A DNA stretch of 55,324 bases from Ignavibacteriota bacterium (GTDB lineage Bacteria; Bacteroidota; Ignavibacteria; UBA10030; UBA6906): NCBI GenBank assembly GCA_003158475.1, contig PMJR01000050.1, positions 1-55,324 on the forward strand. Reading direction: 5' to 3'. The position numbers and the translations under genes are program-made. Below are positions 1 through 9,023 of this stretch, piece by piece (position 1 is the stretch's first letter; each line of letters starts with the position of its first letter). A model generated the notes under the pieces. That model was not told the origin of the DNA and searched no databases. It worked only from the letters and a program-made list of their open reading frames with translations.

Positions 1-189
1 ATCCGAGCGGACGGACGGGTCGGCATTCTCGTTGATCGTCAGGGACGCGGATGTGTGTTGAATGAAAAGATGAAGTATTCCGCGGCGCACGGAGGAGAGC
101 TCAGGGAGGCGCGAGACGATCTCGGATGTGACGAGATGAAACCCCCGCTTCCGGGACGGAAGTACGATTTGTTTCTGTATACAGGGCAC
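1..189 (-). CDS. YjbQ/UPF0047 family protein, N-terminal part (runs off the left edge)
   Basis: The minus strand from 189 to the edge reads 63 codons without a stop and continues beyond the window. The translation begins MPCIQKQIVLPSRKRGFH and contains HTSASLTINENADPSVR, a hallmark of the UPF0047/YjbQ family (secondary thiamine-phosphate-synthase activity has been described for members; the physiological role is uncertain). The initiation codon is GTG at 189; an in-frame TGA lies 12 bases upstream, so no longer start is possible. There is no clear Shine-Dalgarno sequence. A TTGACA-N17-TACATT promoter lies just upstream. The active-site His-Thr-Ser stretch is present; the C-terminal half is outside the window. 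Confidence 0.85.
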   Translation of the reverse strand, partial: MPCIQKQIVLPSRKRGFHLVTSEIVSRLPELSSVRRGILHLFIQHTSASLTINENADPSVRSD

Positions 190-221
190 AGTGAGGGGAG
201 CTCAGGAGGAGATAGTGTTGT

Positions 222-250
222 AATGTACTACCTCATTTCTCACTTGTCAA
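222..250 (-). promoter_or_regulatory. sigma70-type promoter for the YjbQ-family gene
   Basis: On the minus strand TTGACA (245-250), a 17-bp spacer and TACATT (222-227) lie about 33 bases before the GTG start at 189. The -35 is a perfect consensus match and the -10 matches at four of six bases. The expected start of transcription is near 215, giving a leader of about 26 bases. Confidence 0.55.
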
Positions 251-322
251 CAGCAGACGACGCGAATTCCGGTTCCGACATTGAATGATGAAGAAGGGTC
301 ACGCCGGTCCGCCGGGTGCGCC

Positions 323-1639
323 CTATGAGAACCCGGCTTCAGTGGCAGGTGCCCGTCGCACCGGAAACGTCATGATGAACTTTGCCCCCCCGTTCTTCCG
401 GGTCTCGAGTCGGATTGTCCCCCCGTGAAGCTCTATGATCTGCCGGCATACCGGAAGGCCGTAACCATGGCCATCGACTTTCGTCGTGATGTTCTCGTGA
501 AAGAGCTTATTCCTGACTTCCTCGTCGATTCCCGGACCGTTGTCCTGCACGGAAATACGCACCATATTGCCAATCAGATCGTATTCCGTCTGCAGGATAA
601 TCGCAACACGTGCAAATGCCTCCACTGCATTGTTCACCAGATTCATCAGGACCTGCTGGACCTGGTCAACGTCCATCTGGATCATGGGGACATCTTCTCC
701 CAGAACCAGAGAAAGCCCGTTATTCTTGAACTTCGGCAGGACCCTGATGAAGTCGATGAAATCACGGCAAATGACGTTCGGATCGGCGGGGAGGAGTTCG
801 CCAGCCGCACGTCTCCCCGTCATGAGACTGTGTGAGAACTTCTCAATTCTCCTGGCACCGGCAATTGTCTTCTCGACAGTACTCTTCAGCTCTTCCGCCG
901 AAATCCGGTCAAGCTTGCGTGAAAGCTGCTCAAGCTGCAAAAGTACCACGGCGACTATGTTCCGAAGCTCATGACTTACCTCCCCTGCAATCTCCCCCTT
1001 CATCGCCATGCGCTCGGATTTGATGATCTGCTCATTGGCGTGTTTGAGATCTTCATACGTGTTCTTCAGATCCTGATAGAGCCGGGCATTTTTGATTGCA
1101 GTGGCAGCCTGACCGGCAAGGATCTCGAAGAGATAAAGGATGTCAGCCTTTTCCACAGCCTGGATGCGCTTGCTGTCGACGTAGATGACGCCGATTGTCT
1201 CCTCCGGAGTGCGAAGAGGACTGCAGATAATGGTCTTCAACTCAAGTTCCAGAACACTCTGACGAAGCTCAAACCGCCCATCGTTGAGCGCGTCTTCAAT
1301 GAAGAGCGATTCTCCCATTGTAAACACATCGTCGAGGACGGACGAACTCACCTGAAAGCTCTCGGCTTGAATGCACTCGCCACCCGCAGTCCGGCCTGTC
1401 ACAAATTCCAATTTCCGTTCCCTGTTGGCCAGCATGAGAAATCCCCGCTCCGCGTTCGTGATCCGGATCGCCTCGTCGAGCACAAGCTCCAACACGTCTG
1501 AAAGCACCAGCGACGTGTTGACCTTTCGCACAACGTTGAGGATCATCTCGAGATCCCTCATTCTCGATGCAGAGGGCTTCTCTTCCGTGGCATGGGGCTG
1601 CCGGGCAGACTCCTCCTGAAGGAGATCACCGAGGTTCAT
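323..1639 (-). CDS. GAF-domain sensor histidine kinase
   Basis: A 438-residue soluble histidine kinase. An N-terminal GAF domain (about residues 25-185) is followed by a short coiled coil, a dimerisation and phosphoacceptor helix with the motif EVSHELRN (His at about 223), and a C-terminal HATPase domain with an N box near 336, DNGPGID near 366 and GHGYGLP near 390. No membrane segment is seen, so it should sense a cytoplasmic ligand or partner through GAF. ATG at 1639 is preferred over the ATG at 1651: it has GGAAG five bases upstream and gives a 4-base ATGA overlap with the upstream TPR gene, implying translational coupling. It lies at the end of the unit headed by the sigma54-type promoter at 3700-3714. 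No receiver-domain partner with intact phosphorylation residues is adjacent. Confidence 0.9.
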   Translation of the reverse strand: MNLGDLLQEESARQPHATEEKPSASRMRDLEMILNVVRKVNTSLVLSDVLELVLDEAIRITNAERGFLMLANRERKLEFVTGRTAGGECIQAESFQVSSSVLDDVFTMGESLFIEDALNDGRFELRQSVLELELKTIICSPLRTPEETIGVIYVDSKRIQAVEKADILYLFEILAGQAATAIKNARLYQDLKNTYEDLKHANEQIIKSERMAMKGEIAGEVSHELRNIVAVVLLQLEQLSRKLDRISAEELKSTVEKTIAGARRIEKFSHSLMTGRRAAGELLPADPNVICRDFIDFIRVLPKFKNNGLSLVLGEDVPMIQMDVDQVQQVLMNLVNNAVEAFARVAIILQTEYDLIGNMVRISVQDNGPGIDEEVRNKLFHENITTKVDGHGYGLPVCRQIIELHGGTIRLETRKNGGAKFIMTFPVRRAPATEAGFS

Positions 1640-2883
1640 CGTGTCTTCCATTTAAGGGCATTGATCCGGTCCTGTGTCTTTTTCACGTCTTCCCGTGCTC
1701 CTACTTTCTTGAACGCCTCCCTGGCTTTCAGGAAGGTCCGGATTGCTTCTTCGTTCCTTTTGCGGTCCGTTTCCAGAACGCCAATTTCAAAATACGATTC
1801 CGCCGCGTTCAACTGGTTGTTGATCTCGGTATTGATCCGCAGGCTTGTGTGCAGGTATGATGCCGCCGTATCAAAACTCTTCATATCGCGATGGATCATC
1901 CCCTTCATTTTGTAGGCATCCGCCAGACCCACTTTTTCCCCTGAAGTGACAAAGAACTCGATCGCCTGAGACACCAGCTTCAATGCGACCGGCAGGTCAC
2001 AGAGATCATGATACGCATTGGCCTTCCCGAGATTCGCCAGACCCATGAGAGAGCGGTTCTGCAACGACGACGACAATGTATAGCTCGCGTCAAACTCCCG
2101 TAAAGCCTCCTTGAACACTCGCCTGGACAAATAGTTCATCCCCATGTTGTGGTGCAACTCCGCCAGGCGATTGAGATCCCCGCCTTCCTCAAAACATGAC
2201 TGTGCACGTTTATAGTGGACTACAGCCGAGTCGTAATTGCCGATGATGTTGTACGTGATGCCCAAATTCATCAGCGCAACACCCGCCATCTGAGTCTGTC
2301 GAGTCCGTTCGAAAAGTGTCAGGGCGCGCGTGAAGTATTCAACGGCCTTGGTGGTTTGTCCCTGCTCCGCATAGTTTGTCCCCAGGATATTCTCAACCCG
2401 GCCAAGCGCCTCGTGACGTTTCAATTCGGAATAGATCACGCGGCTGCGTCCAAGGTCGGCGGCGGACTGCTTCCACCGGGCTTTGCGAGAGTAGATCTCG
2501 CCGCGACGCATACGCGCTTCGGCGATGTATCCCTTCTCTCCACACTTCTCTCCCTGAGCAAGGGCCATCGTGTACATCTCTTCGGCCCGGTCCGTCTCGC
2601 CGTGCACTTTGAAGATGTCACCGATGCCCAACATCACCTGGCACACCTCCTCCGTTGCCAGTCGATCATGACAGAGCGTAATCAACTGATCCAGGTTATA
2701 TTGATTACCAAGCGATATCCCCCGCCGCTGTCCTCGCGTCGGTCCGGCACTCTTCTCCCACATCATGCTTCGCTCAAGTGCTTCCGATCGCCGCAGGTCC
2801 TTCATCATACGTGTGACGACATTGGGCGTGCAGTAGTTCTTGACCACGCCGAGGATTTGATCTGTGACGATTTCAGTCTTCAT
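1636..2883 (-). CDS. TPR-repeat protein
   Basis: A 415-residue, apparently soluble protein made mostly of tetratricopeptide repeats from about residue 75 to the end. Recurrent signatures include ALGRVENILGTNYAEQG, AGVALMNLGITYNIIG and LAELHHNMGMNYLSRR, each followed by a second helix of the pair. No catalytic domain or signal peptide is visible. ATG at 2883 (MKTEIVTDQ) is taken as the start; the open frame extends to a TTG at 2934, but that sits directly against the stop of the preceding gene. It is translationally coupled to the GAF histidine kinase downstream. The repeats resemble those in the C-terminal half of the large kinase nearby, which suggests a scaffolding or sensing role in the same pathway. 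That role is inference. Confidence 0.85.
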   Translation of the reverse strand: MKTEIVTDQILGVVKNYCTPNVVTRMMKDLRRSEALERSMMWEKSAGPTRGQRRGISLGNQYNLDQLITLCHDRLATEEVCQVMLGIGDIFKVHGETDRAEEMYTMALAQGEKCGEKGYIAEARMRRGEIYSRKARWKQSAADLGRSRVIYSELKRHEALGRVENILGTNYAEQGQTTKAVEYFTRALTLFERTRQTQMAGVALMNLGITYNIIGNYDSAVVHYKRAQSCFEEGGDLNRLAELHHNMGMNYLSRRVFKEALREFDASYTLSSSLQNRSLMGLANLGKANAYHDLCDLPVALKLVSQAIEFFVTSGEKVGLADAYKMKGMIHRDMKSFDTAASYLHTSLRINTEINNQLNAAESYFEIGVLETDRKRNEEAIRTFLKAREAFKKVGAREDVKKTQDRINALKWKTR

Positions 2884-2934
2884 CGCTCGCAGGTAGTTTA
2901 GTTTTGGAAACGATGCTTTCAGTTGTCGCCGCAA

Positions 2935-3579
2935 CTATCGGCCAAATGCGTATGCCGAGAAGTGCGGAAGCTCGCCGTTATTACAGACGAGACGTCCTTG
3001 TGGAATGTTAATATGGACGAACTGAGCATCCATCCTGATCCATTCCCCGGTGCTGTCTACATACCAGAGGTATACTTTGTCGTGTGGTCTCAGTCCTGAT
3101 AGGTCCATACCCTTTACGTCGACATCGAGCAACGCCGGCTTGAGGAATGTCGTACCGTGCGGACCGAATGTAAGGTCAATGTTTGATCGCAGGACCTGAT
3201 CGTCAAGCGACATCGTTGCCACAAGAGTGTCCGTAACACCGTGGGGCTGGAATGTCACTGACAGGCTGGCATCCAGCTTCCGGGTCACGCCATCGGTGTC
3301 CACGTAAGAATACTTGAAGTCCAACTCGAGTCGCCCGCCATGCTCGGGCGTTATCACTGCAGTGTCTGCGACTATCTTCCCCAGGCCATGAGTCCCCGGA
3401 AGTTTGATGAACTGCGGCCCCGAAGCAGTCACAGGGTTATCCTGGAAACTCACCGGCGAATCATTCTGGCAGCCAGGCAAAAATATCACAAGTCCCAGAA
3501 GATTCCCCAGAACCAGTGCGATCAACGATCTCGAGTATTTCATCTTGTTCCCTGCCGCGACGAGTTGGATCTTTTTCAT
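2935..3579 (-). CDS. Putative lipoprotein, function unknown
   Basis: An exported protein of 214 residues with a hydrophobic segment ending in LVIFLPGC, a lipobox-like cleavage site, so probably membrane-anchored through a diacylglyceryl cysteine. The mature part is rich in short beta-strand-like stretches and resembles no family I can name. ATG at 3579 follows AGGGGGG at six bases; ATG at 3543 (MKYSRSL) also has AGGGA at five bases and would give a more usual 25-residue signal, so the start is uncertain by 12 codons. It is the first gene after the sigma54-like promoter at 3700-3714 and lies 51 bp before the TPR gene, so it is probably the leading gene of a sigma54-controlled unit. Confidence 0.75.
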   Translation of the reverse strand: MKKIQLVAAGNKMKYSRSLIALVLGNLLGLVIFLPGCQNDSPVSFQDNPVTASGPQFIKLPGTHGLGKIVADTAVITPEHGGRLELDFKYSYVDTDGVTRKLDASLSVTFQPHGVTDTLVATMSLDDQVLRSNIDLTFGPHGTTFLKPALLDVDVKGMDLSGLRPHDKVYLWYVDSTGEWIRMDAQFVHINIPQGRLVCNNGELPHFSAYAFGR

Positions 3580-3699
3580 TGTAATTCCCCCCTGAATCTT
3601 GAATGAGTAACCGACAACAAGCATCAAGTCCGTGTCACCTGTCTCCCCTCTTCGTGCGGAATTCACCGAAACGATGATGACACTTCACGACAGAGAGAC

Positions 3700-3714
3700 G
3701 CAATTCCTATGCCA
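3700..3714 (-). promoter_or_regulatory. sigma54-type (-24/-12) promoter
   Basis: The minus strand reads TGGCATAGGAATTGC, which matches the consensus TGGCACGN4TTGC at all positions except the weakly conserved sixth and seventh bases. The GG and GC doublets are separated by exactly 10 bases, as required. It is preceded by C, also as in the consensus. It lies between a gene for a sigma54-type activator and the lipoprotein-TPR-histidine kinase unit, pointing at the latter. The predicted transcript start is near 3689, about 110 bases before the ATG at 3579. Confidence 0.75.
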
Positions 3715-3718
3715 GAAG

Positions 3719-3741
3719 CCGGCCAGGATGGGAATGGCCGG
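3719..3741. repeat. Inverted repeat upstream of the sigma54-type promoter
   Basis: CCGGCCA-N9-TGGCCGG forms a perfect 7-bp dyad ending five bases upstream of the -24 element (positions about -30 to -55 relative to the predicted start). No T-run follows on either strand, so it is not a typical terminator. It could be a binding site for a regulator, although classical enhancer sites lie further upstream. Confidence 0.5.
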
Positions 3742-3868
3742 AATTGAATTGTGGTGAAGGAGAAGGGGGGAAGCTGAGGCAGGGCGGGGTTTCTGGAGAG
3801 ATGGTATTCGGGTGACCCTCATCATGAAGCGGAACAAAACGATACACGTGCCTCCTCAAAACGTTACA

Positions 3869-5302
3869 TCACTCCTCAATGCCGTCCCGCGGGTTCCTCA
3901 GTATCCGGTCGAGCCGGGGCCGGGAGATCCCAAGGATTTTTGCCGCTTTGGCTTTGTTACTCCCGATGTGCTCGAGAACCTTCTGTGCGAGCATTCTCTG
4001 CACTTCAGTCAGCGATGCCCGGTCAAGTGGAATGAGGAGCATGAGTGTATCTACTTCTTTCGGCGGAAGGCTTTCGGGTTTGTTTATGACTACGTTTCGT
4101 CTCACCGGAGCGGCCTTCCTGCTTTCGAAATCGAAGTCATGTTCGGTGATCCAATCAGATTCTTCAAGGAGGAAGGCGCGTTCAATACTGTGCTTCAACT
4201 CACGGACATTCCCCTCCCAATCATGTTCCATGAGGATCTGCAGAGCGTGAGGGGTCAGACCCCGGATCTTCTTGTTGTATTCCCTGTTGAAGGAATCGAG
4301 AAAACTGCGGCACAGCAGGGGGATGTCCTCCTTCCTCTCGCGCAAGGGGGGGAGCTCGAGCGGAAGGATCTTCAGGCGATGGTACAGGTCCTTACGAAAC
4401 TCCCCCGTTCTCATTTTTGCCTCAAGGTCAACGCTCGTGGCGGCAATCACACGCGCCCTGACGGGAACATCACGCACACCCCCGACTCTTCGCATCGAGC
4501 GATCTTCGATAACTTTCAGGAGTTTTGACTGAGTTGCGAGAGAGATGTCGCCGATCTCGTCGAGGAAGATTGACCCGTCGCCTGCGAGCTCGAAGAGTCC
4601 GATCTTCCTTTCCTTTGCATCCGTAAATGCCCCCCTTTCATATCCAAAGAGCTCCGATTCGAGGAGGGTCTCCGGCAGGGCCGAGCAGGCGATGTCCACA
4701 AACGGGCTGTTCCTGTTTTTTCCGTTATAGTGAATCGCCCGCGCAAAGAGCTCTTTCCCCGTCCCCGTCTCTCCTGTGATCAGCACTGTCACCGTACTGT
4801 TCCGGATGACCTTCTGTGCGCGATCGAGCGTGACCTTCAACAGCGGAGACTTGCCAATGATCTGCCGGAAGTCGTATACCACCTGTTGGAGCTCGACGAA
4901 TTTTTCTTTCTTTTTCTTTGCGATCCAGTCATTGTACACCATTGCGATCTGCTGGGAGATCTTTCTCTGCTCACCGGGAACAATGAAGTAGGCCGACACA
5001 CCCAGCTTGACGAGTTCAACCGCGACAGCATGGTCAGGATCATTCGCCATTGCCAGAATGGGTACGTCCGGAAACTGCGACGAGAATTCGCCCAGTGCCG
5101 ATCGCATCATGATATTGTCATGCGTCACGTCGAGAAGCACCAGGTCGGGAGTCTTGAACATGGCCCGGCCGGAAAGAAAATGCGGCGAGGAGACAAATTT
5201 CAGGTGCATGTCGTCGGCAGGCTGGATGTACCGCCGAACCCGCTCCATGATTCCCTTCCTGCCTGACAACAGAATGACGAATTTGTCGTTGCGGGATGCC
5301 AA
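3869..5302 (-). CDS. NtrC-family sigma54-dependent activator with degenerate receiver domain
   Basis: 477 residues in the standard order receiver (about 8-125), AAA+ activator (about 148-385) and Fis-type HTH (about 435-470). The AAA+ part has Walker A GETGTGKE (177-184), GAFTDA at 224-229 (usual GAFTGA, the sigma54-contact loop), Walker B SIFLDEIGD (244-252) and the arginine-rich PPLRERKEDIPLL segment. The receiver keeps Asp58 at the phosphoacceptor position. It lacks the acidic pair after strand 1 (LLSG instead), the Ser/Thr after strand 4 (Ala) and the Lys before the conserved Pro (VPG), so normal phosphorylation is doubtful. The start is TTG at 5302 with AGGAG ten bases upstream; the next ATG would cut into the receiver. 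The gene follows the Ser/Thr kinase by 13 bp, which makes that kinase or a ligand the more likely input. Confidence 0.93.
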   Translation of the reverse strand: MASRNDKFVILLSGRKGIMERVRRYIQPADDMHLKFVSSPHFLSGRAMFKTPDLVLLDVTHDNIMMRSALGEFSSQFPDVPILAMANDPDHAVAVELVKLGVSAYFIVPGEQRKISQQIAMVYNDWIAKKKKEKFVELQQVVYDFRQIIGKSPLLKVTLDRAQKVIRNSTVTVLITGETGTGKELFARAIHYNGKNRNSPFVDIACSALPETLLESELFGYERGAFTDAKERKIGLFELAGDGSIFLDEIGDISLATQSKLLKVIEDRSMRRVGGVRDVPVRARVIAATSVDLEAKMRTGEFRKDLYHRLKILPLELPPLRERKEDIPLLCRSFLDSFNREYNKKIRGLTPHALQILMEHDWEGNVRELKHSIERAFLLEESDWITEHDFDFESRKAAPVRRNVVINKPESLPPKEVDTLMLLIPLDRASLTEVQRMLAQKVLEHIGSNKAKAAKILGISRPRLDRILRNPRDGIEE

Positions 5303-5315
5303 CCTCGGGTGTCTC

Positions 5316-8300
5316 CTACATGTTCAGGTGTGAATCAAGCGCTGCGAGGATTCGCTCCTTATCATCTGCCATAAGATAGCTATTCTTCAGCCCGGATGAC
5401 GTGAATTGAGCAAGAAAAAACCGCAACACGAGCCTTGCCTTTATAAAGCACTCCTTTGCCCTCTCCCCCTGTCCGCGCTTGAGAAACTCCTTTCCCAGCG
5501 CAACGGCCAGTTTCCAGGTCACCTCCGTTACCGGTTCCTTCGCAATCGCGTCGAATCCCTCCCGGAAGAGCGTGAGCGGCTTCTCCGGAACACTTGACGG
5601 GGAAGATGCGGCGATACTCCCGAGCAGATACGACGCCTCGGCCACGATCTGCGGACGTACACTCCGCCCTCCAGAATCCTTTGCCTGCCCGGCAAGTGTC
5701 ACTGCCGCGCCGAGCCTGCCCATGCGATATTCGCATTCCGCCATACGCACCTTGAGAAGGTGCCATCGTTCGCTCTCTGCCTCATCATGAGGAGATTGCT
5801 CTGACTGCGTAAAGAAGAGGAGCGCTGCGTCATACCTGTCGAGGTCCATCATGTGCATTCCTCGAAGCCACAGCAACCGGAATCTGAAGGTTTCCAGACT
5901 CCTGGCATTCATCAGTGCTTCAGCCTCATCGAGATTCCCCCCCACCGATTCCACAGCACCCACCACACAATTCACCTGTGCGAGTTGCAGCAGCGTCTCC
6001 ACCATTTCCTGGCCGTCATCCATGTCGCGATACAATCGCCGGGCATTTTCCCACAGCAGGAGCGCATGTTCATAGCGCCCCTCCGCAAAATTCACCTCGC
6101 CAAGGTTCGTGAGCACATAGGCACCTCCCTTCCTGGAATCCAGCCGGGAAAAAATCGCCCGGGCTTCGTCGTAGAAGTTCCTGGCCTCCTGAAACCGCTT
6201 CAGCTTGAAATGGGCGATGCCGAGATTGTTCTGAATCTGCGCTTGCTGGTTCAGGCTGCCATACTCCCTGCTCGTCGTCAGCGCATCGCTCAGGTGCTCT
6301 ACCGCCCCAACGATGTCTCCTTTCGCACTCATCACATTGGCAATATTCATCATGGCATCAGCAACCCGCGCATGCTGTCGCGACGCCGAATAGATGTTCA
6401 TTGCCTCCTTGAAGTACCCGGCCGATTGATCAAGCAGACCCTGAAAGAACGAGGCAATACCAAGATCGTTATAGATGGAGGCGATGATCCCAGGGTTGCG
6501 GAGCTCCTTCGCCCGGGCAAGCTGGGCCGTACTCAAACGCTCAGCTTCAACAAAATTCCCGGTTGCTATCTCGATTCCCACAAGCTCCTGCTGGAGCTCC
6601 GCCAGCACCGTGGTGTCAACGGAGGTCCGGAGACCAGCCATGATATGTCGCTTTGACTCCTCGTAATTCCCCAGTCGGGAGTGAGCAAACCCGGCAGTCT
6701 TGTGGAGTGTCACCTCTTGAACAATATCCAGGGAGATTCTCCCGAGTTGTTCCTCTGCCAGCTTCACGGCTTCGCGAACGTCCCCGCAACTGAACAAGGC
6801 CTGAGCGAGCTTGATATTGATCCGGTCACAATCCGATGGAGGCGAGCCCCCGGCGAGGAGGACGGCGTCAGAGTAGAGCTCCTTCGCCATCCGGTACGCG
6901 GCAATCCTCATCCCCTCGTCCCCTGCAGCTTCCAGCCAGTGGATGCCCGGGGCGTCTTTTCCTCCCGACCTGTACTGGTACGCGAGCTCCTGTAAATCAG
7001 AAACTGTCCGGATTCCCGCAAACTCCTCCATCGCCGAAGCGACGGCAAGATGACTCTCCTTCCTGTTCTCCCCGATTGCCGCATACACGAGAGCCTTCAA
7101 TCTCTCATGCCGCATCACAAACCTCTGACCGTCTTCATGCGAAGCGATCAGGCCTTCTGATTCGAGCGAGGAGAGGTACGCGATCGTCCGCTGCGGTTGA
7201 AACGGCAGGATGGCCTGAATGATCCCCAGACGCGCCGGCCACATGAAGCACGAGAGAATACCCAGGGTTAACTGCCGTTCCCGGCCAATCGTCTTGTACC
7301 GCGCCAGCAGGAGCTCGTCTATGTCGCGGGGGAGCTCTCCCAGAACGGCCTCAACAAGCTCCGCTGTGCCGGGAGACCGGTCCGGTAGAACCCTCGGCAG
7401 GAGGACGCTCACAGCCCGGAGGGCCTCAACGATGAGCGCCGGGAGACCTCCATACAGTTGATGAAGTCGAATCCCGAGCAACTCACCCAGCTCCGCCGGC
7501 GACAGCGTTGAGGCGCTCATAGCAGAAACGGATTGCGCGTCAAGCTCTTCCAGACGAACATGACGGGCGCCGACCGGCAGACTCGCTTCACCGTGCGCGG
7601 CCGCAAGTAGCAGCAACCGGTCCGACCGCGCATCGCGGGAAGCCATCCGCAGTATCTCCCCCGATTCAGGGTCGAGCAGATGCGCGTCATCAATAATAAC
7701 AATAAGAGGAAAGAGCGACGACATCCCGCTGATCCAGCGTGCCAGAGCGTCGACGACTTTGTCTTTCTCCTTCACCCAGCTCACATGCAGCCCGCCGGCA
7801 GCGGCGTCGTCCACTCCGGGCACTCCCCCGATCACATCGGCAAATCTCTCCATCAACGCACCGGCTTCGACGGACCGGGACATCCCTTCTGCCCGGAGGA
7901 GAGGCAGGAGCGAGAGGATTCCGCTAAACGGCAGATCGCGCTGAGAAACGGTTACTTCGAAAACCGGAACATCGGCCGCCCGCGCCACCCGCGCCATTTC
8001 GCTCAAAAGAGCCGTCTTCCCGATTCCTTCGGGGCCTTCAACAACGATCGCGACGCAAGGATCGGCTTCAGAATCACCGGACAACGAGGCAATTGCTGAA
8101 CCGATCACCCCCTTCTCCTTTTCCCGCCCGACGAAGCCCGGCCTGGGGAGCCGGTCAATGGCAAGGGTCGCCGCACCCAGATCATTTTCCAGCAAACCGC
8201 GGGCAGCTTCCCCCGCCGACTTGTACCGGCGGCCGGGATCCTTCTGGAGGAGGTTCGTCACAAGGGGGAGGAGTGAGGAATACTCCCGGTCAAGGCACCT

Positions 8301-9020
8301 GTGGAATTCCGGCTCTGTGGTCAACACCTTTTTGATAAGCTCGACCGGATCGCCTGCTTCAAACGGACAACGATCTTCGATAAGGTGGTATATCGTTGCG
8401 CCAAGCGAATACAGGTCAACCCGGTTGTCGAAAGTCTCGTGTCGCAAGAGCTCCGGAGCTGTGTATTCAAGCGTACCCCGGAGCGGGAATTCGAGTGTTG
8501 TATTCAGTCGGGCGCCGAAACCGAAATCCGTCAGCTTCAGCACCGGGAATTGATCATCGTCTTTCCCACCTGATATCAGGAATATGTTCTCAGGCTTGAT
8601 GTCAAAGTGGATGATTCCCCTCTGATGAACATACGAAAGCACACCGAGTGCCTGGAGCACGAAATGGTTCAATTGCGCAGGGCCATCATGTTGCCGCCGG
8701 TGATCTTGCCACCACTCCCCGGCGGTTGATCCCTGGAGATACTCCATCGCGAAGAAGCGACGGCCCTGCAGGGCCGCGTCGTCGCTGTGGCGTATCATGC
8801 CAAAGTCGGATACCCGTACAAGGTTCGGATGGCGCAGCGCAGCAAGGATCGATACTTCATTCCTGAATTGTTCATCAGCGACGCGTCCGGATCGATCTTC
8901 TCCGTGAAGAATCTTCATTGCGGACTGCCGGCCTTCCTTCAGCACATCTTCAACAAGAAACACTTCTCCGCTGCCACCCTCCCCCAGTTTCCTCAGCGTG
9001 CGGTACCGGAAATTGATCAT
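5316..9020 (-). CDS. Large Ser/Thr protein kinase with AAA ATPase and TPR regions
   Basis: 1234 residues. The N-terminal eukaryotic-type kinase domain (about 1-285) has the glycine loop GEGGSGEV (13-20), Lys36 in AMKIL, Glu55, catalytic loop HFDIKPEN (139-145, Asp140), DFG (165-167) and APE (188-190). The Arg of HRD is Phe, so it is a non-RD kinase. A linker with GFVGREKE leads to an AAA/STAND-like ATPase (about 298-560) with P-loop GPEGIGKTAL and Walker B LIVIIDDAHLLD. The rest (about 690-1190) is TPR-like. This layout is known from bacterial kinase-ATPase-TPR sensors. ATG at 9020 lies three bases after the stop of the permease gene, with GGAG nine bases upstream. No membrane segment is evident. 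The close linkage to a peptide transporter and a sigma54 activator suggests it relays uptake or peptide status to transcription; that is inference. Confidence 0.92.
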   Translation of the reverse strand: MINFRYRTLRKLGEGGSGEVFLVEDVLKEGRQSAMKILHGEDRSGRVADEQFRNEVSILAALRHPNLVRVSDFGMIRHSDDAALQGRRFFAMEYLQGSTAGEWWQDHRRQHDGPAQLNHFVLQALGVLSYVHQRGIIHFDIKPENIFLISGGKDDDQFPVLKLTDFGFGARLNTTLEFPLRGTLEYTAPELLRHETFDNRVDLYSLGATIYHLIEDRCPFEAGDPVELIKKVLTTEPEFHRCLDREYSSLLPLVTNLLQKDPGRRYKSAGEAARGLLENDLGAATLAIDRLPRPGFVGREKEKGVIGSAIASLSGDSEADPCVAIVVEGPEGIGKTALLSEMARVARAADVPVFEVTVSQRDLPFSGILSLLPLLRAEGMSRSVEAGALMERFADVIGGVPGVDDAAAGGLHVSWVKEKDKVVDALARWISGMSSLFPLIVIIDDAHLLDPESGEILRMASRDARSDRLLLLAAAHGEASLPVGARHVRLEELDAQSVSAMSASTLSPAELGELLGIRLHQLYGGLPALIVEALRAVSVLLPRVLPDRSPGTAELVEAVLGELPRDIDELLLARYKTIGRERQLTLGILSCFMWPARLGIIQAILPFQPQRTIAYLSSLESEGLIASHEDGQRFVMRHERLKALVYAAIGENRKESHLAVASAMEEFAGIRTVSDLQELAYQYRSGGKDAPGIHWLEAAGDEGMRIAAYRMAKELYSDAVLLAGGSPPSDCDRINIKLAQALFSCGDVREAVKLAEEQLGRISLDIVQEVTLHKTAGFAHSRLGNYEESKRHIMAGLRTSVDTTVLAELQQELVGIEIATGNFVEAERLSTAQLARAKELRNPGIIASIYNDLGIASFFQGLLDQSAGYFKEAMNIYSASRQHARVADAMMNIANVMSAKGDIVGAVEHLSDALTTSREYGSLNQQAQIQNNLGIAHFKLKRFQEARNFYDEARAIFSRLDSRKGGAYVLTNLGEVNFAEGRYEHALLLWENARRLYRDMDDGQEMVETLLQLAQVNCVVGAVESVGGNLDEAEALMNARSLETFRFRLLWLRGMHMMDLDRYDAALLFFTQSEQSPHDEAESERWHLLKVRMAECEYRMGRLGAAVTLAGQAKDSGGRSVRPQIVAEASYLLGSIAASSPSSVPEKPLTLFREGFDAIAKEPVTEVTWKLAVALGKEFLKRGQGERAKECFIKARLVLRFFLAQFTSSGLKNSYLMADDKERILAALDSHLNM

Positions 9021-9023
9021 CGG

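Noticed and set aside
55-288. Plus-strand 77-codon frame at the left edge
   Set aside because: It is antisense to the YjbQ-family coding sequence, which has a clear family match and promoter.
3719-3741. Terminator for the sigma54 activator gene
   Set aside because: The stem is good but no T-run follows on either strand.
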